A stretch of 64,000 bases of DNA from JAGNRR01 sp964409905 (GTDB lineage Bacteria; Bacteroidota; Bacteroidia; Chitinophagales; Chitinophagaceae). The stretch spans positions 98,682-162,681 of the forward strand of contig CAYPET010000005.1 of assembly GCA_964409905.1 (NCBI GenBank), given 5' to 3'. The notes beneath the pieces were generated by a model that was not told the origin of the DNA, ran no database searches, and worked only from the letters and a program-made list of their open reading frames with translations. Both the position numbers and the translations under genes were made by a program. Numbering within the stretch: position 1 is the stretch's first letter; each line of letters opens with the position of its first letter. This document shows positions 24,809 to 34,894 of this stretch, piece after piece.

Positions 24809-27562
24809 ATGAATAGTAAATCTATCCTATTGTCAGTTAGTGCCGTCGCTCTTTTGATGTTGACTGCTGTTTTAATAAAAACAGAAAGAGGAACTAATGT
24901 GTTCTACGCAAAAGAACGAAATGAAGAGTCAAAAGAAGAATCAGCAGAGGCCAAAGGCAGTTTGGAGTATTTTCATATGTTACGTGCTAATCAACATACT
25001 GGAGTAGTTGACCCTAAGGATGTTGCATTAGCTATGTCACAAGCAAATGAGCTTCGAGCAGCTTCTAACAAGACTACCGCATTGGCACAAATGGAATGGG
25101 CTCATAGAGGTCCAGACAATGTTGGCGGACGAACTAGAGCGTTTATAAGTGATAAATTGGATTCTAACAAGCTATACGTTGGGATGGTATCTGGAGGATG
25201 GTGGTATTCAGACGATGATGCCAATACTTGGAAACAAATGTCAGGTGCCGATTCTTTTATGCGTAATGCTGTAAGCTGTGTTGATCAAGCCGCGAATGGT
25301 GATTTGTACTATGGCACCGGTGAAGGTTTTACTGGTTCTTCATACGGCGGTACACTAGGTTTTCATGGCAATGGGATATATAAATCAACTGATGGTGGAA
25401 AGAGTGTTGTTCACTTACCAGCAACGGCGGCACCTTTTAATGCTTTAGGATCTACATGGACTTATGTCAATAAGTTGGCTGCTCATCCTACAGATCCTAA
25501 CCGAGTTATTGCAGCAATAAATAGAGGTTTGTGGGAAACAAGAGATGGAGGTAATACATGGACGCAAATGGTTAGTTCAAACGCTTCTTTTCTTGATGTA
25601 GATATTTCTTCTACCGGCAATGTTATCGTAGCATCTACTAGTAACAATATTTTTATTTCTACCGACGGTGGTGCAACATTCGCGCAAGGTGTGAATAGTC
25701 CTACAATTGGGTTGCCTGGTGCTACAGGCCTCAATAGAGTTGAATGTGCCATTGCTCCAAGCGATGAAAACGTTATTTACAGCGTGATGAGTGTACCAGG
25801 TGGCACAAGAGGTTGTTATCGTTCAATTGATAAAGGTGCTTCATGGACGACTATTGGAGTAGGAGGTTCCCAAGTATGGAACCCATTAGGTGATCAAGGC
25901 TTTTATGATATTGCATTTGGCGTGCATCCTACAAATCCAGACATTTTGTTCTTGGGTGGTCAATTGGACCTATACCGCTGGACGCCACAAAAAAAATGGG
26001 AATCAATTGCTTATTGGGTCGGCTCAAACGGACGATATGTTCATGCTGACATGCATGGGATAATGTTTAACTCAGCTAATCCAAACAAGATGTATGTGAT
26101 TACTGATGGTGGCATTTTCAGAACTGACGATTGTACTGTACAATATCCATTTTTTGTCGAAAAAAATAAGAACTACGTCACTGCACAATGTTACGGTGTT
26201 TCTGCAAATAACTTAGGTCATATCATATTCGGAGCGCAAGATCAGGGTACCTGGCTAATGAATTATTCTTTGGCGAACTCACCCAATACAGGGATATCTC
26301 AGTTAGGTGGAGATGGTATGCGCGGTGCTGCGAGTGACATGGATTGGGACTTCTTTTTTGGCTCTAGCCAAAACGGCGTTATGCAACGTTCAACGAATAA
26401 AGGTGCCGCCGGATCTTGGGCCGGTATTTATGACCGAAATATCGATAATGAAACACCTACACCAAATGGTAGTCCGGATGAAGGCTCTCTTTGGGTTGCT
26501 CCAATAGAATTGAAAGAGGATAGTAATGGAACCGCAACCAAATCAGTATTGTTTATTGGTTTCGCCAATAGAGTTTGGTTTACTCAAAAAGCTGTTAGTA
26601 CAGAAATCGCTGTTTGGTTTCCTTTAATTACCCGCACTGGGGCAGGTTTTTCTTCGGTTACTTTAAACAAGGCTGGTACTGTTGCCTTTGTTGGAGATGC
26701 TTCTGGCCGAGTCACTCGGATTTCAGGTTTAGATTTATTCAATACAGAGTATAAGTATGATGACACAGTTTCAAATCTTCTTTCTAGTGGATTTACTATG
26801 GGTAACAGTTTTGTAGAAACTGCCATGCCACAACCATGGGGAGGTCGTTATATAACAGATTTGGAATGTGATGCTACCGGAAATACCTTACTAGTTACAG
26901 TTCCGAATTATGGAAACACGCAGTACATATTCCGTTCAACGAATGCTCTTGATGCCACACCAAGCATGACTAGTATACAAGGCAATTTACCCTTTATGCC
27001 AATCCACAGCTGTGCTGTTTTAAGTGCTGCAAATACCTACTTAGTTGGTACTGAAATTGGTGTTTATGGTACTGATGACGGTGGCAATACTTGGGTTGAA
27101 TTAAACAATAATGCTGCTGCTAATACCAGTGTTTGGCACCCTCGTGTGGCAACTACGGAAATTGTGGTGAAACCTTATAAAATTCAGCGCAATGGATACT
27201 GGGAGGGTGATATTATTTACACTGGCACTTATGGCCGCGGAACTTTTGAGTCCACATCTTTTGCAACTTGGAATCAATTTCCGGTTTCTGTAAATGAAAC
27301 AAGAAAGTCGAGTAACGGCTTTACTGTTTATCCAAACCCTGTTGTGAATATGGCGACTCTTAAACTAAACTCGGTAAATGGTGGTGCGGGTATGGTACAA
27401 GTTATTAGCTTGACTGGTCGCACTGTGAAAAATGAGGTGATCCAACTTTCGGCGGGAGAAAATAATATCAGCATGGATATGTCAACACTTCCTAAGGGCG
27501 TTTATATGGTACAATTGCGTTCTAAGGATGGTATCAATACTACCAAAATTGTAAAGCGCTAA
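24809..27562 (+). CDS. secreted Asp-box (BNR/sortilin-like) repeat protein with T9SS sorting domain
   Basis: 917 residues. The N-terminal hydrophobic segment (7-24) acts as a signal peptide or anchor. Asp-box motifs recur: WYSDDDANTWKQM, YKSTDGGKSVVHL, WETRDGGNTWTQM, FISTDGGATFAQG, YRSIDKGASWTTI and YGTDDGGNTWVEL, giving a beta-propeller of the BNR/VPS10-like type often found in glycosidases or adhesins. The C-terminus (NGFTVYPNPVVNM..., GVYMVQLRSKDGINTTKIVKR) is a T9SS type A sorting domain. No catalytic family is assigned. It has its own strong terminator. Confidence 0.85.
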   Translation: MNSKSILLSVSAVALLMLTAVLIKTERGTNVFYAKERNEESKEESAEAKGSLEYFHMLRANQHTGVVDPKDVALAMSQANELRAASNKTTALAQMEWAHRGPDNVGGRTRAFISDKLDSNKLYVGMVSGGWWYSDDDANTWKQMSGADSFMRNAVSCVDQAANGDLYYGTGEGFTGSSYGGTLGFHGNGIYKSTDGGKSVVHLPATAAPFNALGSTWTYVNKLAAHPTDPNRVIAAINRGLWETRDGGNTWTQMVSSNASFLDVDISSTGNVIVASTSNNIFISTDGGATFAQGVNSPTIGLPGATGLNRVECAIAPSDENVIYSVMSVPGGTRGCYRSIDKGASWTTIGVGGSQVWNPLGDQGFYDIAFGVHPTNPDILFLGGQLDLYRWTPQKKWESIAYWVGSNGRYVHADMHGIMFNSANPNKMYVITDGGIFRTDDCTVQYPFFVEKNKNYVTAQCYGVSANNLGHIIFGAQDQGTWLMNYSLANSPNTGISQLGGDGMRGAASDMDWDFFFGSSQNGVMQRSTNKGAAGSWAGIYDRNIDNETPTPNGSPDEGSLWVAPIELKEDSNGTATKSVLFIGFANRVWFTQKAVSTEIAVWFPLITRTGAGFSSVTLNKAGTVAFVGDASGRVTRISGLDLFNTEYKYDDTVSNLLSSGFTMGNSFVETAMPQPWGGRYITDLECDATGNTLLVTVPNYGNTQYIFRSTNALDATPSMTSIQGNLPFMPIHSCAVLSAANTYLVGTEIGVYGTDDGGNTWVELNNNAAANTSVWHPRVATTEIVVKPYKIQRNGYWEGDIIYTGTYGRGTFESTSFATWNQFPVSVNETRKSSNGFTVYPNPVVNMATLKLNSVNGGAGMVQVISLTGRTVKNEVIQLSAGENNISMDMSTLPKGVYMVQLRSKDGINTTKIVKR

Positions 27563-27580
27563 TTGAATAATGTTTATTGA

Positions 27581-27614
27581 AAAAAACGGCTGCAAATTTG
27601 CAGCCGTTTTTTTT
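27581..27614. terminator. bidirectional terminator between T9SS gene and lon
   Basis: A perfect palindrome: AAAAAACGGCTGCAAA pairs with TTTGCAGCCGTTTTTT (27581-27596 with 27597-27612) with T-run. Confidence 0.92.
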
Positions 27615-27637
27615 ATAGTAAATTCAACTAACAATCT

Positions 27638-30052
27638 TTATAAAGGCACTGCTAGATTCAGTACATCCATCATATTATCAACATAATGAAAACGTAAGCC
27701 TCTGATATATTCTTCAGGAATTTCTAATATATCTTTCTCATTATCGGCACATAAAATAATCTCTTTTATTCCAGCTCGTTTTGCAGCAAGAATTTTTTCC
27801 TTTATCCCACCTACCGGCAGCACCTGCCCACGTAAGGTAATTTCGCCACTCATGGCAAGATTTTTCTTTATTTGTTTATTCGTCAAAGTAGAGTACAATG
27901 AACTTAGCATGGTAATTCCTGCGCTTGGACCATCCTTGGGAGTTGCGCCTTCTGGCACGTGTATATGAAAATGATAATTTTCAAGTTTATCTGCATCCAG
28001 CTTTAATTTTTCTGCATTTGCTTTAAGGAAACTGAGGGCGGTCATGGCACTTTCTTTCATAACGTTGCCAAGATTTCCTGTCAGTGTTAATCCCGATTTG
28101 CCCTTGCTTATAGCAGTTTCAATAAATAAAATATCGCCGCCGACCTGTGTCCATGCCAGCCCGACAGCAACACCAGGAGGATTGTCTTTTTTGTATAACT
28201 CGATATTATATTTCGCTTTGCCTAGAATTTTTTCAATATCCTCGGGCAAAAGTTTAAATTCCTTAAGTGTTGGTTCAACTGCAACCTGCATGGCAATATT
28301 GCGCATGATAGCTGCAATTTGTCTATCCAATTCTCTCACGCCACTTTCTCTAGAATAATCTTCAATAATTTTTCGAATGGCTTGTGTACCAATATTGATT
28401 TTATGCTTCTTTAGTCCATGCGCCTCCTTTTGTTTTGGTATTAGGTGCTTTCGAGCAATTTCAACTTTTTCTTCGACAGCATAACCGCTCAATGGAATAA
28501 TTTCAAGCCTGTCGCGCAAAGCAGGTTGTATATCATTTATACTATTGGCAGTTGCAATGAAGAGTACTTTACTTAAGTCATATTCTAATTCAAGATAGTT
28601 ATCGTAGAAAGTATGGTTTTGTTCTGGGTCAAGTATTTCAAGCATGGCTGAACTTGGATCGCCACGAAAATCCCTACCCATTTTATCAATTTCGTCAAGT
28701 ATAAAAACGGGGTTAGACGTTTTTACTTTTCGTAATGATTGTATAAGTCTTCCGGGCATAGCCCCAATGTATGTTTTACGATGTCCGCGCAATTCACTTT
28801 CATCATGTAATCCGCCAAGGCTCAGTCTGGTATATTTTCTGTTGATTGCATGCGCAATACTTTTACCCAATGAGGTTTTACCGATACCAGGAGGACCTAC
28901 AAAGCACAATATCGGTGATTTCATATCGCCTTTTAGTTTTAATACCGCTAAGTATTCCAATAGACGATCTTTAATTTTGTGCATGCCATAGTGGTCATTA
29001 TCCAAAATTTTTCTTGCCTTTGGAATGTCATAGGTATCAGTTGTGTAAACATCCCAAGGCAAATCTAAGATTAAATCTAAGTGGTTGTAGGTAATAGAAT
29101 AGTCTGGGGTTGTAGGGTGCATACGTTCAAGTTTTTCGATACCTTTTTCGAACAGTTCGCGTGCGTTTTTACTAAGCTTTACTTTTTCAGCACGTTGCTG
29201 CAAGTCTTTAATTTCACGATCATTACTATCTCCACCCAGCTCTTCCTTGATGGATTTCATTTGCTGATGTAAAAAATACTCACGTTGCTGGCGGTCTATA
29301 TCTTGCTTTGTTTTATTGGTGATTTTATTTTTTAACTCTACATGATGTAGTTCTACTTGTAATAATTTCAATAGCATTTCTGTGCGCTTTTGAAAATCAT
29401 CCGTCTCCAGCATGTCTTGCTTTTCTTTCAGCGTGCTATTGAGGTTAGAGGATATGAAATGATTCAAGAAGGCAACGTTTTCTATATTCTTCAAAATGAT
29501 ACCGGCCTCGGGAGGAACATTTTGTGATTTTTTCATTATCTGCTCTGCCATTTCCCTAACAGTGTCCGTCATAGCCTTGAATTCATCATTTGGCTTGGGC
29601 AATTTATCCTCTAGATAAGTTACATCTGCTTTGAAAAAAGGCTCCTCTTGCGTAAACTTTTCAACTCGAAAACGTACCTGGCCTCGGATAAAAATAGTTA
29701 CACTGTCATCCGGCATTTTGATCATTTTTATGATTTGAGCCAAAGTGCCTATGCGAAATAAAGCTACACCATTTGGTTCTTCTATTTTATCATCTACTTG
29801 TGCAAGGACGCCAATGTACTTGCCATTTTTATCCGCAAATTTTACGGCCTGCATGCTTTTATCACGGCTGACTGTAATCGGGATTACCACATTTGGGAAC
29901 AAAACCATGTTCCGAAGGGTTAAAATGGTCAAATCATTTTTAGGCAAATTCTTTTTTTCATCTTCAGTTAGTTCCTCTTCTGTTAGCGGAACTATTGGCA
30001 TAACTTCTACTTCTTCTCCTGAATTCACGAAATATTGTCGGTCAAAACTCAT
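27638..30052 (-). CDS. lon: ATP-dependent Lon protease
   Basis: 804 residues. The substrate-binding N-domain (LPLFPNVVIPI-like LRNMVLFPNVVIPITVSRDKS) is followed by the AAA+ domain (Walker A GPPGIGKTSLGKS) and the protease domain with catalytic Ser in PKDGPSAGITM and Lys in KEKILAAKRAGI. Lon degrades damaged and regulatory proteins in the cytoplasm. No special regulatory site was seen upstream. Confidence 0.97.
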   Translation of the reverse strand: MSFDRQYFVNSGEEVEVMPIVPLTEEELTEDEKKNLPKNDLTILTLRNMVLFPNVVIPITVSRDKSMQAVKFADKNGKYIGVLAQVDDKIEEPNGVALFRIGTLAQIIKMIKMPDDSVTIFIRGQVRFRVEKFTQEEPFFKADVTYLEDKLPKPNDEFKAMTDTVREMAEQIMKKSQNVPPEAGIILKNIENVAFLNHFISSNLNSTLKEKQDMLETDDFQKRTEMLLKLLQVELHHVELKNKITNKTKQDIDRQQREYFLHQQMKSIKEELGGDSNDREIKDLQQRAEKVKLSKNARELFEKGIEKLERMHPTTPDYSITYNHLDLILDLPWDVYTTDTYDIPKARKILDNDHYGMHKIKDRLLEYLAVLKLKGDMKSPILCFVGPPGIGKTSLGKSIAHAINRKYTRLSLGGLHDESELRGHRKTYIGAMPGRLIQSLRKVKTSNPVFILDEIDKMGRDFRGDPSSAMLEILDPEQNHTFYDNYLELEYDLSKVLFIATANSINDIQPALRDRLEIIPLSGYAVEEKVEIARKHLIPKQKEAHGLKKHKINIGTQAIRKIIEDYSRESGVRELDRQIAAIMRNIAMQVAVEPTLKEFKLLPEDIEKILGKAKYNIELYKKDNPPGVAVGLAWTQVGGDILFIETAISKGKSGLTLTGNLGNVMKESAMTALSFLKANAEKLKLDADKLENYHFHIHVPEGATPKDGPSAGITMLSSLYSTLTNKQIKKNLAMSGEITLRGQVLPVGGIKEKILAAKRAGIKEIILCADNEKDILEIPEEYIRGLRFHYVDNMMDVLNLAVPL

Positions 30053-30280
30053 ATTATATTCTCTTTTTGTCAGTCTACTTAATTCAAACTACCTGATTAG
30101 GGTAGATGTATTATGTACCACAAGCCATGTGCCATAAGTGATAATTCTTGTGTATTAATTGGGGTCTCAATCTTTAATATTGGTTTACTTAGTGTAAACA
30201 ACAACATTAGGTCCAATCCGAACAGTCGTTATGACTATAATGATTTTTGTGTTGCGCGAGTTGAAATACCTTATAAATAA

Positions 30281-30306
30281 AAAAGAACTCCAAGCAGAGT
30301 TCTTTT
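30281..30306 (-). terminator. terminator after degP
   Basis: Stem AAAAGAACTC/GAGTTCTTTT (30281-30290 with 30297-30306), 6-base loop, T-rich tail on the reverse strand. Confidence 0.8.
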
Positions 30307-30330
30307 TTACTTTCTATTTTTTGATTCTTT

Positions 30331-31815
30331 TTAGTTAAGCCGAAAGCTATAGAAGTAGTTACCTGCTTTACCAGGGTATACCCCGCCGATTTGAAAATTT
30401 TGAGTACTTGAATTAAATACACGTTTCAAATCCTGCAGGCTATTGATTTCTATTTCATTTACGTTGATGATGACAAAGCCTTCTCTGATGCGCGTGTAGT
30501 TGCGCAATGCGCCGTTGCTAATACTGGTAATCATCACACCTGATGTGCGAAATTGTTGTTTTTCTTTTGCTGATAACTCTCTAAACTGTGCACCGAGTTT
30601 TTCAATTTTTGTAGAGGCATCATTTTTCAAAACATCAGTGTTGCCCAGGCTGTTTCTGAGTTCTACATTTTTAGTCATTGTTTTTCCGCTTCGTTCAATC
30701 ATAACCGTTACACGGTCACCGGGGCGCTGTTGTGCAATCACCTCTTGTAGCTGAGGGCCTGTTTTTATTGGCTTAGCATTGATTGATTTGATAATATCGC
30801 CTTCTTTCAGTCCGGCATCATCTGCACCACTTTCATCCATAACCTGTGCCACAACCACACCTTCAACGTTATCCAAATTATACTGTTCCCGCATTTCTGG
30901 TGTTGCGGTTTTGCCATCTACAAAACTTACACCAAGGTAGGCGCGTTGTACTTTGCCATATTCTACCATATCGTTCACGACTTTTTTTACCAAATTGGCT
31001 GGGATGGCGTAAGAGTAACCTGCATAGCTGCCTGTCTGAGAAGCAATGGCTGAATTAATACCTATCAACTCACCGCAGGCATTGACTAGGGCGCCTCCGG
31101 AATTACCGGGGTTGACAGCAGCATCAGTTTGGATAAAGCTTTCAACCGCGTTGGCACCTGCCTGACGTTGGTTAATACCAATATTTCGATATTTGGCACT
31201 TACAATACCAGCGGTTACTGTGGTTTCGAGGTTTAATGGATATCCAACTGCTAAAACCCATTCGCCCAGTTTTACATTGTCAGAATTGCCATATGTAAGA
31301 TACGGTAGATTATTATCTTCTACTTTTAAAACTGCTAAGTCTGTACTGGGGTCGGTGCCGATTACTTTGGCCTTTACTGTTTTTTTGTTTGAGTAGGTAA
31401 CTTCTACCTCATCGGCACCTGCAACCACATGATTATTTGTTACAATGTAACCATCTTCCGAAATGACAACCCCCGAACCTGTAGATTTTTGAGGTGCCAT
31501 TTGCCGGCGCTGGCCAAACATACCACCAAAGAAATCTTCAAAAGGGTCATAATAGCTGGCGGGCGAAGCTGTGCTTTTGGTGGTGATATGTACCACCGCT
31601 TTGCTCGATTTCTCAGCAGCTGATTCTAAGTTGACATAACCGCCATCTGAACTAGATTGTGGCGCTTCTGCTGTGTATTTTGCCTCTTGCAAAGTATAGC
31701 CATGATTAAGATTACTGACTTCATTTGTACGATGAGACATTGTTTTTTGGGCCGCAAAGACGGTGACTAATGATGTTGTTGCGGCAATTAATATGATACC
31801 AAATACTCTCTTCAT
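30331..31815 (-). CDS. degP: Do/DegP-family periplasmic serine protease
   Basis: 494 residues from the ATG at 31815; an in-frame upstream ATG at 31863 is excluded by the promoter element between them. A single N-terminal hydrophobic segment (signal or anchor) is followed by the trypsin-like domain with His in TNNHVVAGADEV, Asp in DPSTDLAVLKV and Ser in NPGNSGGALVN, and by two PDZ domains (AYLGVSFVDG..., GALRNYTRIREGFVI...). DegP-type proteins degrade or chaperone misfolded envelope proteins. Confidence 0.93.
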   Translation of the reverse strand: MKRVFGIILIAATTSLVTVFAAQKTMSHRTNEVSNLNHGYTLQEAKYTAEAPQSSSDGGYVNLESAAEKSSKAVVHITTKSTASPASYYDPFEDFFGGMFGQRRQMAPQKSTGSGVVISEDGYIVTNNHVVAGADEVEVTYSNKKTVKAKVIGTDPSTDLAVLKVEDNNLPYLTYGNSDNVKLGEWVLAVGYPLNLETTVTAGIVSAKYRNIGINQRQAGANAVESFIQTDAAVNPGNSGGALVNACGELIGINSAIASQTGSYAGYSYAIPANLVKKVVNDMVEYGKVQRAYLGVSFVDGKTATPEMREQYNLDNVEGVVVAQVMDESGADDAGLKEGDIIKSINAKPIKTGPQLQEVIAQQRPGDRVTVMIERSGKTMTKNVELRNSLGNTDVLKNDASTKIEKLGAQFRELSAKEKQQFRTSGVMITSISNGALRNYTRIREGFVIINVNEIEINSLQDLKRVFNSSTQNFQIGGVYPGKAGNYFYSFRLN

Positions 31816-31842
31816 AGTGCTGTTTTTTACTTTGTTCTGTAT

Positions 31843-31850
31843 CAAAATTA
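31843..31850 (-). promoter_or_regulatory. -7 element (TAATTTTG) for degP
   Basis: Exact TAnnTTTG on the reverse strand, 27 bases before the ATG at 31815. Confidence 0.6.
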
Positions 31851-32094
31851 GCAAGAGATACAAGTTGATAAAACAAGTGCATTATTTTTTAACGCACTTT
31901 TAGACCAAGTGTGAAAGAAAGGCCAAGCCTTAACAATGAAGCATATCGCTACTTTTTCTTATTCAAATTCATCGTTTTTTATCAACTGAACAATCAATTT
32001 TTTTGACCATGAAGGTCAAGCAAATTGCTCCTTGTATTGTAGGAGTATTTTATGCATACTAATTCAAAGGTTGTCAAATCTTATTGAAATCAGT

Positions 32095-32102
32095 TATTTT
32101 TG
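32095..32102 (+). promoter_or_regulatory. -7 element (TATTTTTG) for miaB
   Basis: Exact TAnnTTTG match whose last base is 9 bases before the ATG at 32112. With transcription starting about 4-6 bases after the element, the leader would be only 3-6 bases long. Confidence 0.6.
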
Positions 32103-32111
32103 TGCCCGCTT

Positions 32112-33539
32112 ATGCGTTTGGACGGTAAAATATTAGACGAGAAAAAACAAGGAGAGGCTTTTAAACCGATTGATAGTATTAATCAATACGATAAAAGATT
32201 TTACATTGAAAGTTATGGCTGTCAAATGAACTTTAATGACAGCGAGATTGTAGCTAGCATACTTTACGAAAGTGGTTTTGGTGCAACTGGCAATATCGAA
32301 GAGGCTGATCTGATACTTTTAAATACATGCTCGATAAGAGAAAAGGCAGAACAAACAGTGCGTAATCGGCTACAACACTTTAAGCGGTTGAAGCGAAATA
32401 ACGCAGGTCTATTGGTTGGGGTGCTTGGTTGCATGGCCGAGAGGCTCAAAGCAAAACTGCTCGAAGAAGAGCAGTTGGTAGATATGGTAGTTGGACCTGA
32501 TGCCTACCGCACATTACCAGATTTGGTCATGGAGGCCACTGGTGGTCAAAAGGCGGTGAATGTCCTTCTTTCTCGTGAAGAGACATACGCTGATATTAAT
32601 CCTGTGCGATTAGATAGTAATGGTGTGAGCGCATTTGTGTCCATCATGCGAGGTTGCAATAATATGTGCTCTTTTTGTGTCGTACCCTTCACGCGCGGGC
32701 GTGAGCGGAGTCGGGATTATAGGTCTATACTGGCTGAGGTACGCGATTTGTACGAAAATGGATATAAGGAAGTGACCTTGCTAGGGCAAAATGTTGATTC
32801 TTATTTATGGAATAGTAGTTTGGTAAATGATCAAGGTGAACTTGAGCAGACTGAAGTCAATTTTGCCAATCTGCTGGCGATGGTAGCACAAACAGCCCAG
32901 GATTTGCGGGTGCGATTCAGCACCTCGCACCCCAAGGATATTACTGATGAAGTACTTCATACAATGGCAGCTCATCGTAATATCTGCAACTACATACACT
33001 TGCCCATACAAAGCGGCAGTACCAGAATATTGCAATTGATGAACCGTACCTACACGCGCGAATGGTATTTGCATAAAGTAGATCAGATACGTAAGATTTT
33101 GCCCGGTTGCGCTATTAGCACGGATATTATATGTGGTTTCTGTTCAGAAACCGAAGAAGAACATCAAGAAACACTTAGCGCAATGGATTATTGCAAATAC
33201 GACATGGCGTATATGTTTTTTTACAGCGAAAGACCCGGTACACTAGCCGAACGACGCTATGAAGACGATGTGCCAGAAGAGGTTAAAAAAAGAAGATTGG
33301 CTGAGGTAGTTGCATTGCACAGAGAACATGCGCTGCTAAGTAATCAGCAGGATGTTGGAAAAACATTTGAGGTGCTGGTTGAAGGTCCAAGTAAAAAAAA
33401 TCCTGAAGAATTTTGTGGCCGAACCGATACGAATAAACTCGTCATTTTTCCGAAAGGCACTACAAAAAGAGGGGATTACATACAAGTATTGGTTGATCGT
33501 TGCAATGCAGCAACTTTATTTGGTTCACAAGTGTCCTAA
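32112..33539 (+). CDS. miaB: tRNA-2-methylthio-N6-dimethylallyladenosine synthase
   Basis: 475 residues from the ATG at 32112. MiaB is a radical-SAM methylthiotransferase acting on A37 of tRNAs. The N-terminal iron-sulfur cluster domain has Cys in SYGCQMNFND, NTCSIREKAE and LGCMAERL; the radical-SAM cluster motif is RGCNNMCSFCVVPFTRGRERS. A C-terminal TRAM domain ends the protein. It is followed 71 bases later by a sigma-54 activator, a Bacteroidota gene order. Confidence 0.97.
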   Translation: MRLDGKILDEKKQGEAFKPIDSINQYDKRFYIESYGCQMNFNDSEIVASILYESGFGATGNIEEADLILLNTCSIREKAEQTVRNRLQHFKRLKRNNAGLLVGVLGCMAERLKAKLLEEEQLVDMVVGPDAYRTLPDLVMEATGGQKAVNVLLSREETYADINPVRLDSNGVSAFVSIMRGCNNMCSFCVVPFTRGRERSRDYRSILAEVRDLYENGYKEVTLLGQNVDSYLWNSSLVNDQGELEQTEVNFANLLAMVAQTAQDLRVRFSTSHPKDITDEVLHTMAAHRNICNYIHLPIQSGSTRILQLMNRTYTREWYLHKVDQIRKILPGCAISTDIICGFCSETEEEHQETLSAMDYCKYDMAYMFFYSERPGTLAERRYEDDVPEEVKKRRLAEVVALHREHALLSNQQDVGKTFEVLVEGPSKKNPEEFCGRTDTNKLVIFPKGTTKRGDYIQVLVDRCNAATLFGSQVS

Positions 33540-33586
33540 ACAAAGTATTTAGCATTAAATTATACACTGATTGTCATACAACTCTG

Positions 33587-33594
33587 TACTTTTG
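33587..33594 (+). promoter_or_regulatory. -7 element (TACTTTTG) for the sigma-54 activator operon
   Basis: Exact TAnnTTTG match 16 bases before the ATG at 33611. Confidence 0.55.
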
Positions 33595-33610
33595 TCATAC
33601 TTTTTAAATT

Positions 33611-34894
33611 ATGCTTAAAGATCAGGAGTTACAATCTTTAAAAAACCGCTTTGGTATCATAGGAAATGATCCTGTGTTGAACTATTCGCTTAGTGTTGCG
33701 CATCAGGTAGCCAATACGGATCTGACCGTCTTGATTCAAGGCGAAAGTGGTGTGGGTAAAGAAGTTTTTTCAAAAATTATTCATGCGTATAGTAATCGGA
33801 AACACGAACCTTTTATTGCAATAAATTGTGGTGCCATACCAGAGGGGACCATTGATAGCGAACTTTTTGGGCACGAAAAAGGTTCTTTCACATCGGCTAT
33901 TGATAGCAGAAAAGGTTATTTCGAGACTGTAAATAACGGTACCATTTTCTTGGATGAAATTGGCGAAATGCCCTTGGGGACGCAAGCCCGATTGCTACGG
34001 GTGCTTGAGACAGGCGAGTTTATAAAAGTTGGTAGCAGCAAAGTACAAAAAACAAATGTGCGTGTAATTGCCGCAACAAATAAAGATTTGAAAGAGTGGG
34101 TGCAGCTGGGCAAGTTTAGAGAAGATTTATTTTACCGATTAAGCACCGTGCCAATTAGAGTTCCTTCGCTGCGCGAAAGAAAGAACGATATTCCGTTGCT
34201 TTTCAGAAAATTTGCCGCGGACTTTGCTGATAAGTATCGAACAGATTCTATTCAACTTGATGAGGCTGCCCAGCAATTACTCACATCGTATTCTTGGCCG
34301 GGAAATATTAGAGAATTGAAAAATATGGCAGAGCAGATTTCCGTATTAAGTCCTTCTCGCCATGTTTCTGCCGCAGATGTACAATTCTTTATTCCGAAGG
34401 ATCACCATCAAGAGCGCTTACCTGCTGTAATACCAACCGACGGTGCTGCCAAGGATCGTACAGGCTTTACTACTGAGCGGGATTTACTTTATAAACTCTT
34501 CTTTGATATGAAGAAGGATGTAAATGATGTAAAGAAAATGTTCTACGAAATCATTAAAAATCCTGCTTCTGCAAGTATGTATCAAAATGATTATCAGCAA
34601 CCTGCGCCCGAAAGACCCGAAGCCTATCTTCCGCCTATGAACAGCGTTCAATTACAACAAGATGAACACATGGCAGATAGCAACAAACCAATTATTATCT
34701 CGCAAGGTAATAGTCAATCATCAACGAGCGCGCAGGAGGTGGACGATGTGCTGGATTTGGCGGAAAATGAAAAAATGCTCATCGTAAAAGCCTTAAAAAA
34801 ACATCGCGGACGAAGACGCAATGCTGCTACAGAGCTTGGTATCAGTGAGCGTACATTGTACAGAAAAATAAAAGAGTATGATGTGGATATTTAG
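33611..34894 (+). CDS. sigma-54-interacting transcriptional activator
   Basis: 427 residues with no receiver or sensory domain before the AAA+ domain. Walker A GESGVGKE is at 44-51, Walker B GTIFLDEIGEM at 110-120, and the sigma-54 contact loop reads GSFTSA (91-96) instead of the usual GAFTGA. A Fis-type HTH (NAATELGISERTLYRKIKEY) closes the protein. It would activate sigma-54 promoters; targets are unknown. It overlaps lptE by 14 bases. Confidence 0.9.
   Translation: MLKDQELQSLKNRFGIIGNDPVLNYSLSVAHQVANTDLTVLIQGESGVGKEVFSKIIHAYSNRKHEPFIAINCGAIPEGTIDSELFGHEKGSFTSAIDSRKGYFETVNNGTIFLDEIGEMPLGTQARLLRVLETGEFIKVGSSKVQKTNVRVIAATNKDLKEWVQLGKFREDLFYRLSTVPIRVPSLRERKNDIPLLFRKFAADFADKYRTDSIQLDEAAQQLLTSYSWPGNIRELKNMAEQISVLSPSRHVSAADVQFFIPKDHHQERLPAVIPTDGAAKDRTGFTTERDLLYKLFFDMKKDVNDVKKMFYEIIKNPASASMYQNDYQQPAPERPEAYLPPMNSVQLQQDEHMADSNKPIIISQGNSQSSTSAQEVDDVLDLAENEKMLIVKALKKHRGRRRNAATELGISERTLYRKIKEYDVDI

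Noticed and set aside
30207..30422. 71-codon reverse ORF
   Set aside because: It overlaps the end of degP and its terminator and has no start context or motif.
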